Source of the DNA: Vespula vulgaris
Lineage: Eukaryota > Arthropoda > Insecta > Hymenoptera > Vespidae
Reading direction: 5' to 3'
Length of the DNA: 64,000 nt
NCBI RefSeq assembly: GCF_905475345.1
Contig: NC_066595.1
Span: forward strand, 62,001 to 126,000
Position numbers and translations under genes: made by a program. The first letter of the stretch is position 1. Every line of letters begins with the position of its first letter. Shown here piece after piece: positions 12,922-23,831 of this stretch. The notes under the pieces are model-generated. The model did no database searches and was not told the DNA's origin. It saw only the letters and a list, made by a program, of their open reading frames with translations.

Positions 12922-14018
12922 ACTAATCAACTTTCGTAAGATCGAGGTTGCGACAAGCTGACGCGGGAGTTGTCATTTGTCAGTAGGCTTTTCTAATAAC
13001 GAGCCGAGTCTTGAACGAGTTTAAACAAATAGCTCGGCGCAAGGCACGAAGAATAAAACAAATGGTTGCTACCGCATTCGGGAAAAGAAAGGAAGAACCG
13101 ACGGCACGCTTCGGTACGATCAATCAGTCGTCTTTGACCGGACCGACTTAATACAGTCAAGAATCGATCGAATTCCGAGTTCGGTCTCTTGAAATATTCC
13201 ACGATGCGTCCTTCGGGATCGGACCTTTGATCGAAACGTTTCATCGAAGCGTTCGTTGAAACTTTCATCTCTTCTTTTTCTTTTTCTATTACGAAACGCG
13301 TGTACGGAAAATTTTAGATAAATAAAACGTTGGACAAATATGTCGAATTAAAATAAGAAAGGAACGAAAGAAGATAATTAAGACTCATTCGATACTCGAA
13401 TAAATGCCTTGAAATATCTAGATATGTAAAATATTTAATGGCGATCGGAAAAGTTGAAAGGTTCGACGAAAGGAGGCTAAATCGATCTATTAAGGGGGCC
13501 GATAAATGGAGAAAGAAACGATCGACGATAATCTAGGAGTAACTTTACCGTAAATACGCGGATAGGCGATGACGCCATTCCCTGGAGAGGTCGATTCATT
13601 ACGGATGTTAAATAAATGATAGGGCATCGGTACGCTCGTTTTGAAAATAGCTATCGGCTAGTCGTGGCTGGATAGTCGTATTCCCAAAGAGCGATTATTC
13701 CTCGGTCGACGTCGTAGCCTCTTGGGCGAAATCAACTCCCGAGGATGTGCACGGGGTCACGTTGCGCCGCGACGCAATGTATCTCCTTCGCATCTAACAT
13801 TCATGATCGAGGAACTTTCTTTCGATCTCCACTCTTGCGTCTTAACTAACCACCGTCGAACTTTCAGCTTCGAACGTCAACGGTTTAGCTCGTAGAAATA
13901 ATATTTTCATTGTTGTTCCACGTTTACGTCCCGTTCTTAATTAGCAGGATGAAAAATTTCATTCTCCAAAGTTCGACGGTTCGGCTCGATCGTTGCTTTT
14001 GTAAAAATAGAATTACGG

Positions 14019-14063
<45 letters not shown>

Positions 14064-17000
14064 AGGGAGGGAGGCGAGGGGAGAGAGAGCGCGTCTCCCG
14101 ATAATGATATCTTATTTACGTGTCTCGCGCATAATTCGAGAACGGGAGCGTCGATCAAGCGGCCCTATCAGCGCCTACCTGGACCACGTAGTAGTCGTAA
14201 CTCAGTTTCGAAACGGATCGTCTCCTAGGAATACTTTATGCGTGCCGTAGGTCGCATCGTAAGGGGTTGGGGGGTAAAGCGATAGAAACTTTAAGGATTC
14301 TAGACGCGGTGCCGGGCAACTGCATCGGCGGCGTTAAGAAGGGCGTAGCTCTAGCGACGGCAAACTATAGCTTTCTTCGAACCTCCCATCGAAACGAACG
14401 AGGAGGAGGAAGGAAGGGGCTGGAGTCGCACGGATAATCGTATAAGGATAGCTGGCAGAGCCGCGGACGGGTATCAACTTTTGATCCTTCGATATCTCGC
14501 AGAAGCATCGGGGAGAATCGTATCGGCGACCGCGCAGCGCCGGCGTCGGTATTCAAACGGGTCTAACTCGATATAAGCGACGCTCCCAAAGGTATCGCTC
14601 CTTGCTAGGGCGAGGAACGAGAGAGAGGGGGGGGGGGACGCTCCTCTCCGACCCTCTTTCTCTTTAAAAGCGAACGCACCAAAGAATAAAAGTATCTTAT
14701 TCCTCGACGCGCGCCAATTCGATTTGCATCTTGGCTGAAATGCACCCAAGATGTCACCTTCGTTCGATCATTCTATAACGTCGGATATCCTTCGACGAAG
14801 GAAAGATCTTTACGACTACGAAAGGATAATCGTCCGCGTTTGCGCGATCTCGTATCTCGAAATTTGACACGGACAGATAGGACATCGATTTCATTTATAT
14901 TTTCGAGCGGTACGCGTCAGTTTTAACCTATATCTTACGTCTTTCCCTCGTACGAAATATCTCTCGATCGTGAAAAGGTCCCAGTTGAAATTTTCTACTC
15001 TTCTGCTTTTTCTCCATTCTCCGTCGTGCTTATCGACAGGGGAGAAACAATTTTTGGTACTTATCCGTTTCCATGTTACACACCGAAGCTAACTTCAACT
15101 CGAGTCCTCTACTCTCGAGTTTTCCGTGGTCGATAAAAGAGATACCTAGTTTAAACGTATTCAACGAAACTCGGATGTTAGTATGGTAGATTCCTACGGT
15201 AATCGACTTTAGGTTAGTGAGATCTCTCAATATCGTAAATTGGAACGAATTTACGCAGGGATTTGCCTTATCGACATGGACAATTGATCCTCGTATAACG
15301 CGCGATCTTTTCGTTTAATTTCGAAGTAAAATAATAACCGACCGATGGGCGACTTTGTAAAAACTGATCTTTTAAAGAATTTTTTACTAGTTACGGGTAT
15401 ATGATGTCCCTTAAAAAGAAAACAAAAGCGGATCTCAAAAGGAAGAACGAAGCATGCTGCGGGTATCGTTTGGTAGAAAGTGGAAGGAGATAAGGATAGA
15501 ACGTACGATTAAAACGAAAATCGAGTTATACTTTATTATGCTATATTTGAATATTAGCCATATCCAAGAGTACGCCATCGTAGTTTACAGGAATGCGTTT
15601 TGGTTTATTCGTAACCGTGTCGCTATAAAATGATTAAAAGACAGAGAGCTCGATATCTGTCGCGCTTTCGAATTATCTTCGATTTTAAATGCTTCTCACT
15701 CGGAGGATGGAGGACTTATTGTTGATTTCTTCGCTTATACTTTCGCGGATGAGAATATGAATGTTGCCGATCCGATGCAATCATCGTGTGTTGAATCGCA
15801 AAGCGATGGATCGTAGACGTTTCTACGCGATCAAGGATTCGACGGAATCGATAGATCCTCGTTCGCGAGTGAAAAGGCAGTAATACGTAGATATATCGAG
15901 AAGAGAATGAACGATGAGCATCTAATCGGATATAGCGTATAATTAATTTAACGATTTAACGATTTCGAAAAGCAAAGAGCAAAAGTCCCTTGTCTTTGAG
16001 AGTTTGTTTCTTGGAAAAATTGAAAAGTTGAAAGCTCTCTATTCTAATTAGATTCCATCGCGGCAATCGCAGATTAAACCAGATGATATCTCGACGAGAT
16101 CGAATAATTTCGCGCGATATAAAACGACGACTTGGAAGATCGATGGATATACGTTACATACGTACGAGAGCGACGAGTCGCAAACGATTGGAATATGCGC
16201 AAACACTTGGATAAAGGAAGACGCATTTAATCGAAATCGAAATCTTGAAATTGTACGGTAATTCGCTGCTGGCGATCAGCGTACGTCCTGTTACAAGATA
16301 GGAGAGCCTTGAAAAATCTTTTGCCAAAAGATTTGAATAGCTTGGTAGATGTCTCGTTGTGAAAAAAAGTAACAATGTGACAACGTTTCCTTTCTTTTCG
16401 GCTCTCTCGTCAAACACGGAAAGAATGATGAATCGTGTTTTACTTTTATATGTACTTTTAACGACGTATACGTCTACGCTCGTACGTAAGTACGAAATCC
16501 TGTAAATGTAGTTGGAGAAAGGCTTCGGTTTGTAACTCGAGATGTACATAGAAAACTCGATTGGAGCATCCAAAACTCCACGGTATATCTTGTACGATCG
16601 AGCCGTACCTACACACGCACACGCACACGCACACTCACACGCGCGCACATACATACACACACACGCACGTGGTATGTATGTATGTATATATATATATATA
16701 TATATATTTATATTAATATTTATTTATTTATTTATTCATCCATTATTTAAGTATTCATTTAATAATCTGGCAAGCTTAGCAACAAGGTAGGTACACATAA
16801 TTCGTAAGCGGTTTACCTTACGAACGTCGAACGCGTACTACGCGCAAAATCTTGTTTGGCACTAAAACCCTTCTTCGATACGATAACAATTTCAACCGTT
16901 AGACTTTTGTTCCATTATGATCACTAAATCGCTCACGACGAAAGCATCGAACTTTTCTTTCGGCTACCTTCGGCTATTCCTTTCCCTTCATTTTCCACTA

Positions 17001-18127
17001 CGTATTCGCTACAATCTCGATCAAATGAACGCATAATTAACTCTCAGGCCTAACTTCGTTTATATTGTAGTTACGTCATATATCATTTATCATTACGATC
17101 TACGTAATATGCAGACCTTCGTACTGCTCGTTACTTAAAAGAACGCGAAATCCGGGAGTGGTGAAGGAGCTGGTGGAAAACTCTGTACTCGTATTTTCGC
17201 AAAATACAGATTTTTCTCGTTTGTAATATCTTTGGTTTAACTTTGAGCGTACGATTCAACGGTATACTTTATTTCGCTAGATTTCAATAATTTGTAGTAA
17301 TAATATAATAATGATGATGATAATAATAAAACGAGTAGTAAATATAATGTCTATGTATATACGACGAGCGTATCAATATAATTTTCTCAGACACCGTATA
17401 GGTACATGGATTAACTCGATTAACGCTATCTCGACTTTCGTCCTTAATCTTCCTTTTATCGATAGTTTGGCGTAGTTTGCCATTAGTGTCCCTTTATTCG
17501 TCTTCCTAATCTCCGATAATCGTCGATCAACGTGCCTCCTTGTTTCAGAATTTTTCAAAAGTACACGTACGCGTGTACTCGATGTGATCATTCGAGAAAG
17601 ATAATTCGAGCTGACAATAGTGAAAAGAGATGTAGAAATTCGACAGGACTAACTACCGAAAGACGGGTTGCGAGATAACTCGGTTACGATCGAACGACAC
17701 GAAGGAGGAAAAACGTTACTTTCTCGTTTTTCTTTTAGTCAACGAATTGATTCTCTTCGGATTTTCTAATTTCAAATCTCTCTCTGTCTCTCTCTCTCTC
17801 TATATATATATATATGTGTGTGTATGTATGTATGTACGCATGTATGTACGTGCGTGTGTATTCTTTATCGGTATTTTTTTCTTTTCTCTTTATATGCTCC
17901 CCTTTTAGGAAAGTCGCTTGTCCTCCTTCCATTTTTTTTATAACACTTTAATAATATTTTTCGCTTATTCTTCTAATCGTCCTTCGGCGTACGATCGGCC
18001 CCGTAAGATTAGCTTCCTTTTCGAAGGAAAATCCTTTCGATAAGTATTCGATGCGTGGCAGGCTGAGTTAATAAAAGGGTCGACGATGCGGCTTCTCCTC
18101 CGATGCAGCTTCTATCCACTTGGCCTG
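9753..18127. other. Intergenic region between two convergent genes
   Basis: No coding exon supported on either strand. It contains GA/CT microsatellites (10185-10220, 10528-10580, 11427-11460, 12888-12920, 14021-14060), a 9-12 G run near 14627-14638, a CA/TA/TTTA compound tract (about 16609-16738) and a CT/TA/TG tract (about 17780-17855). An island at about 10280-10480 is nearly free of the TCGA-type background. The distal end (below 18127) should include the 3' UTR of the minus-strand gene; reverse-strand AATAAA candidates (TTTATT on +) lie at 17493-17498 and 17268-17273. Confidence 0.6.
16609..16738. repeat. Compound CA / TA / TTTA microsatellite
   Basis: ACAC runs with interspersed G lead into TATG, then a pure TA run, then TTTA units. 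The AT-rich end resembles clustered AUUUA motifs if transcribed, but I see no transcript unit to attach it to. Confidence 0.9.
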
Positions 18128-18244
18128 CTACTGTATGGAACATGTCAACGGATGCGACAAAGCGTGATCGAGCAGTATGGGAGTGCCGGCGGCCAATTCC
18201 GTCCTTGCATCGCCGCAATCGTCGTCGCAGTCGAAGTAGTTGCT
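18128..18244 (-). CDS. Unknown Cys-rich insect protein, last coding exon
   Basis: The acceptor reads ATTTCAG on the reverse strand, immediately above 18244. The exon starts in phase 0 and encodes 38 residues, beginning SNYFDCDDDCGDARTELAAG, then a TAG stop at 18128-18130. It joins the preceding exon (18972-19247) in frame to create a compact C-terminal cluster: CSLTDSCRCIDCQ from the upstream exon plus SNYFDCDDDC from this one, six Cys within about 23 residues, which could bind metal. The far C-terminus is uncharged and ends in a Ser-Ile-Gln tail. I do not recognise the family securely. The reading rests on matching splice phases on both sides and on unusually low background-word content. Confidence 0.78.
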   Translation of the reverse strand, partial: SNYFDCDDDCGDARTELAAGTPILLDHALSHPLTCSIQ

Positions 18245-18926
18245 CTGAAATTAAATCGAAAGAGGATAGAAATTTTCGTTAAAATAATCAAAGTATAAAA
18301 CGCGACTAATATGCCTGTACTTGCGTATAAAGAAATATAAAGTAAGGTATAATGGAAGAAAATGAAATCTAAGAATAAGTTCGACCCAAAAGCAAGAGGT
18401 TACGGTCCAAGAGACTACGATCATCGACACCCTGGTCGATGACGAACGACGAAACGAACAAAAGCATAGCGTATGCATTGTTGCGAAAAGCATAGGGAGA
18501 GCAGCGACGAACCTATTTACTTGGTTAATTACTGCCCAAGACCTTTCTCTAATTGTTTAAAGAGGCCTTAAGAAATCGGAGGTGCGGTGTCAGAGCGATC
18601 TATTCTTTCCCTTAAAATCCCCGACATCTGGATTCGGCGATTCGTTTGAAATGGTTTCGAACGAACCGAGGCGAAAATAAACAGAGCAATTACTTTTCAA
18701 ATAACCCACGGCTTTGTTCGAAGGGTCTCTCTCTTTAACGCCGTTTTAGGTGTTAGCAATCGGAACGTATAATTGGCTCGCGCAAACGAGGCCAATTACG
18801 CGTCGAATCTCGATCGGGTTTGGTTGAAATTCCTTAATGGTACAGAAATCGATTTACTTCTCGGAGATTAAAGCCGTATAATCGAAACGCGTAACGAAAT
18901 TCGGCGTATTCGGGAGATACGAGCGC

Positions 18927-18962
18927 AGGAAAACCGGAGGAAAACCGGAGGAAAACCGGAGG
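18927..18962. repeat. 11-bp tandem repeat next to a splice donor
   Basis: Three perfect copies of AGGAAAACCGG (18927-18937, 18938-18948, 18949-18959) plus a partial AGG. On the reverse strand the array starts about 8 nt inside the intron that follows the 18972-19247 exon. Confidence 0.97.
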
Positions 18963-18971
18963 AAGGATTAC

Positions 18972-19247
18972 CTGACAATCGATGCATCGGCAACTGTCGG
19001 TCAGAGAACAGGTGAGTCCAAGAATTTCTACGGCCTCCTTGTAAAGCTCCGCGCTCGACTTTCTTTGCCTCGGCGGTGAAGTAGGCGCGCTGACCGTACC
19101 GGTTCCCGATGGTCTTCTGCCGCTCTTCAACCTCGAGGAGGATTCTCGAGACAAGGAGGAGGTCGACGTAGATCCTCTCGGCCGATTGTCGTTACTGAGA
19201 AGTGCTCGTCCTGCCGGCGACGCGAATAGCTGCAGCATATCCATGTC
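18972..19247 (-). CDS. Unknown Ser/Arg-rich, Cys-ended insect protein, penultimate coding exon
   Basis: A 276-nt exon, exactly 92 codons, phase 0 at both ends. The acceptor is CTCGTAG above 19247; the donor is CAG|GTAATC at 18972/18971. It begins DMDMLQLFASPAGRALLS, continues into a disordered Ser/Thr/Arg/Pro-rich stretch (residues about 20-65 of the exon, including SAPTSPPRQRKSS, a plausible basophilic or proline-directed phosphosite cluster), then a predicted helix AELYKEAVEILGLT and the start of the Cys cluster. The open frame continues past the donor for 45 codons to a stop at 18834, so intron retention would give an alternative C-terminus lacking the second half of the Cys cluster. Function is unknown; the Cys-rich end suggests a small conserved module at the C-terminus of an otherwise disordered protein. 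Confidence 0.8.
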
Positions 19248-20766
19248 CTACGAGCAACGAAAACGATCGATCAACGAGGACGCTTCGTCCATTCGTTACG
19301 ATAACGTTACGATCGAACGATTCGCTCGGGCCTGTCGGATCCTAACAATTTTCGACTCGTCTCGATAATTTTCCAAAGGAGGAATTCGCGATTATCGAAG
19401 CTATGCGCGAGCTAGCGAGAGGAGCTACCGTATCTCGCGGAAAGGAGCAAGAAAATAAGCCAGCCTAGCCTTTTCAAGTTTCATCCAAGTAGTAAGCGCT
19501 TACTCGCGTCCTACCGAGAGTCGGTGCCTCCGCTGGAAATATTCGCGGCCGAAGACGATTCGTGGAAAGGCGCGATTTGCTTCGAACGAGAGGAGCGTTC
19601 TTTGGAAAAAATTGACGCATTTCGGATCTCGTCATTCACGATTCGCTGTTATCGCTATCATGGGACGGACGCTAACCGTTGCTTCGGTCGATTTACGACT
19701 GAACTAATCGAATCCAAAGCGAAACGAACATCGAGATTATTCGAGCGTTTGTCAAAGTAATTTCGGTTACCCGGCACGTCGAGGGATCGTAGTAAAGGAT
19801 ATTCGGTAGCTCTGTGGTTGGCGGAGCACGAGGTACGTAAGGTATTCGAGGATGGAGGAACGGAGGAAACGAGGTTTATAAATTCAAAGTCGGGCGGCGC
19901 AGTTTTTATTCACAACGCGGATCGCTTTTTGCCTTGGTCTGGCGGACGCTCACGCGGAGGAGATCGATCGCGGTACACTCGCTCCTACGTATTTCTAAAT
20001 CAGGTATCCAAAATCGTGCCGTTTTTAATTACGAGTACCGCGTCATTAAATCCTCCGACTGTCCTCTAACCATCTCCTCCCGTCCAAAAGGGAACACGAT
20101 GCAAGCTCTCGTGGCGCGTACGATTGTTAACGTTATCGTAGGAGGTATGCAGAAATCGTCTTACCGGAAGAAAATAATTGGAAATGTCCCAAGAGAACCG
20201 CGAGTTCGTTCGCTATTCGATTTACTTAGAGGAGAGAAACTGGGGTAATGCGAACCAATGATTACGTTGAGTTGGCACCTACGAACTCTCAAGGAGACGT
20301 CGCTTTTCGAAAATTCGCGCCTCACCTATTTTCAGCCATACCTATCATGCATTGCACTTAACCGTAGTTATTTCTAAAACTACTTCGAAATGAGTCTAGC
20401 TCCTGGATGAACGAGACCTCTCGAATCGTCGAAATAACGCAATATCTTTTGGAAAAATATTCGACGATCCCCGTACGTCTTCCGTGTTTCTTCGGCAAAG
20501 GGAATATCGAAAGACGCTACGATAAAATAGAATACAATGGGAAAGCGATAAGACGGAGTCAGAAATTATGCAAACACCGTTCCGAGAAAACTTTGGACGA
20601 TGCCGTGAGGGATTTCGTCCCTCGGCCAACGTCGAAATCCGCAACGATTTTCCAGGTTCGAGCTTCTCCGAGTAGATCGAGATCGTATGCGTTCGATATT
20701 TCGTTTGATCCGTGATAGAGAGCGGAAGGTAAAAGGAAGAGAGCGCTTTCGCGACGAGAAGCTTAC

Positions 20767-20829
20767 CGACGACAGTGAGCGATTTCCATCAGGGCCGGTA
20801 GCGTGAGAGAATTCGAGTTCGACGTATCG
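20767..20829 (-). CDS. Possible 63-nt cassette exon of the unknown Cys-rich protein gene
   Basis: Reverse strand: a pyrimidine-rich acceptor (GATATTCTCTTAG) precedes 20829 and a strong donor TCG|GTAAGC follows 20767. The exon is 63 nt, a multiple of three. It lies in a phase-0 intron, so inclusion would insert 21 residues (RYVELEFSHATGPDGNRSLS, plus one Ser) without shifting frame. A second frame is also open and arguably looks more protein-like, but it does not fit the neighbours' phase. I treat it as a candidate alternative exon. Confidence 0.35.
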
Positions 20830-22971
20830 CTAAGAGAATATCTAGATCCTCGCTTCGTCGATATCCTCCTCCCGATCGTACTCGCGCTACCTCACGTCTT
20901 ATTGCGGTAAAAGCCGGAGAGAACGTCTTTCTTTTCCTCTGACGGATCATCGTTCGTTCGATAGTACGATACGTAACGTCGAAGCTGTGACGGCGATGGC
21001 GCCAGATACGGGGCATCGAGATTACGCCAGTACCAGCGGCAAGCTGTACGTACGAAGTGCGGTACGAAGCAAAACGGGAAGTACAGAGGCGCCAATTAAG
21101 GTGATACCTTCTCTTGCCTCGAGCCAACGACCGATCCTTCCCGCGTTGCTTTTCATTCGCGGTACGCCTCCCTATTCTCCTCCTCCGCGGTCTTTCTCGC
21201 GGTCTTTGTCTCGCCTCGCGTAACAATCGATCGCCGCAACTACGCTGGGTAAACCCTTTTAATCGTCCGACTAATTTTCAAGCCACGCGTGCGACCTCCT
21301 TTCCCCCCTTTTCTCTTTTTCTCCTTTCGCAGGAAGAACGCGGCCGTACGATCAAAGAATCGTTGCCACTCGTTCTTTCCTCCACCTTCTCACCTTTCTC
21401 CACTTTACGCGTCCAACGGGAAAAGTGCCGAGTGAAATAATTTGTATATTAACGAGAACGAACAAGAGCTCGATCTCGAATAACTTTTTTTTTTGCAATG
21501 GAATTATTCGTTAGCATCGCAGGGCATTACGTTTTTCAACGTTCGCAGAACGATCCGTTGGCAACTAAAAGCAATTATCGATCAATTACAGGACGCAAAC
21601 GTAGACGGGCCATCGCCATCATCCATTTGCCCGTTAACTGCGACTGCGACTGCTACGTACCTGCTATAACGATGCGACTCGATGTTCCAATTAAAAAGGT
21701 GGCCCACGTACCGGAAACTCATTAGATTAATTAAATTCTACGTTTTTTAATAGCGCGCCAACGAGAATGACGCGTGAAATTTTTGCGAAAAGAACGAAAA
21801 ATAAATTAAAACATTTCTTTTCGTTGATCTTTGTTGATCGATCAACGACAAATGTTTATTCGATTTTTAAAGGAAGACGCTTCGTTACGTACTCGTTAAA
21901 AGCCTATTTAGATTAATTAGCGACTTAGCGGCTGAGCTTAATGCATCCCCATGACAAACGGGATAAAAAGCGTTTTATGCAAATAATTGTTTTCGAAATT
22001 ACGAGCTATCGCGCGATCCTTTTGAATCGTCAAGAGGTACCTGTTAATTAGCGATAATTGGTAATCGGTGATCGCGTCAGACGTTAAATGGAGAAGCTAA
22101 TGCGAAAAGTAATTCGGCCGACGAGGTGCCTACGCTATCAGCGGAGCTAATTTAATAATTATCCGTAAACGAAATAATAATTATCCGTAACAAATTTCTC
22201 TTCTCTTACGTTCTGCGCTACTACGGAATTTTTCTCTTTCCATTACGCGCTACTTTTTTTCCATCCTTTGGAAAAGTTGCGAGGACACGAACTACTGTAA
22301 GGCGAGCCAATATCCTCTATCGGGAAAAATTATGAAGGATTAAAATCGGTCGTCTTTCGTCGAAGATAGACTCTTTCCTAAGTTCCGAGATTTCGAAGAA
22401 ACGATAACGGCGATATCAAATAAAATTACAATTATTATTATATATTTTAACGGGTCCCACCTTCCCTCTCCCTCTCTCCTCCGTTCCACGGTACTCTTTG
22501 GACGTGGAATCCCAAGTCGACGTGCATCCAGACTGTTTAATGGACGTTTCATAGAGGCTATTCCAACGAGTACAGTTCATTTTGGCTAATGCAATAACGC
22601 GCGTTCGCGTTTCGCGCGTGAAAACCGATCGTACTCGTAACATTTATTCGATACCAAACACCTGGAAATTTTCCTAATTACGGTACGAAACGTATGACGG
22701 TACGATCGAATATGATCTTTGAAGGAGAAGCGATGCCAGAGATCGGAGAGTTCGAGTCGTGACTCGCTTTAAATAAGTGTATGTACGATACGTGGTACGA
22801 TTCAACGACTATCTCCGAAGCGTAGAAAAATATTTGGACGGCGTTTGTTAAACTCGATCGTATTTTTCTCAAACTATCAGCCTGGGAAATATCGAAGGTT
22901 AAATATATCTAGAGGAGAAAGAGGATCTGTATATACGTATCCGTATATACGTTGGTATCGCGTATACTCAC

Positions 22972-23042
22972 CGGCAAGGATTCCGGAGTGTGGTCCAGCA
23001 CGTATATGCTGTTTGTGTATCCGTACAACATCGTGTCCAGAT
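22972..23042 (-). CDS. Unknown Cys-rich insect protein, internal exon
   Basis: 71-nt exon with acceptor CTTTTCAG above 23042 and a near-consensus donor CCG|GTGAGT at 22972/22971. It starts with the last two bases of a split codon (giving Asp) and ends in phase 0. It encodes LDTMLYGYTNSIYVLDHTPE and then SLP. The other two frames give implausible peptides. Phase matches both the 31368-31481 exon upstream and the 18972-19247 exon downstream, which is the main reason to chain them. The peptide has no motif I recognise; tyrosines at its centre are potential phosphosites, an inference only. Confidence 0.72.
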
Positions 23043-23797
23043 CTGAAAAGCAAGAAGGAAGGAGAACATTAAATTGGTTCCAAACGTTCGCGCGCGCGGC
23101 ACGCTAGAACGCCCCGCGCCACGCCGTATTTGCCGACGCGAGACTCCGTTCTATAAAGCGCTGTAATATCGTCTTTATATGCATACATACATACATTATA
23201 TATACATATATATATATATATGTATACACACACACATCTAGCAGCATTCTAATTTACGTGTACTCCCGCAAAACGGAGAGCAGCAATTTCCTAATCTGCG
23301 TTCACAGGAAATACGGTCAAGAGGTTCGCGCGAGGTTTGCTATAAAATTCGTTAGGACGCTCTTCTCGGATCCTCATCGCCACGAGCCTCCACGACGATT
23401 ATACCAATACTTCTCCCCTTCGACGTTCTCTAGTTCGTTGTTATTTCGATTATTTCGTCAGGCGCTTTTTCATTCGTAATCAATGATAGGAATTATTTCT
23501 CGGTTCGGTGTGTACTATCCGATATCGATTGAAAGATTCGTTAGTCGATCCGTTCGGATTCGTGTCGCACGTTGGATGTTGTTGGACCGATGAAAATAAA
23601 TTTTCTGCTGTTTAAACAGATATCGTTAAAGACGAGAAAAAAGATGTATTTTTCAAGTATATGCAAATCGGTCCTTCTTCCTCGAAGGTAAATAAGTCGA
23701 TTTATAAGAGCATCGAACTACAGTAATCTCCAGGATTAGCCGTAGTTACGTTCTCGAGCGACTATAATCCCATATACGTAGAGTTCGATTTACGAGC

Positions 23798-23831
<34 letters not shown>

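Noticed and set aside
20299..20380. Minus-strand segment with a good donor AATAG|GTGAGG.
   Set aside because: All three frames have stops within the segment after the only reasonable acceptor, so it cannot be a coding exon.
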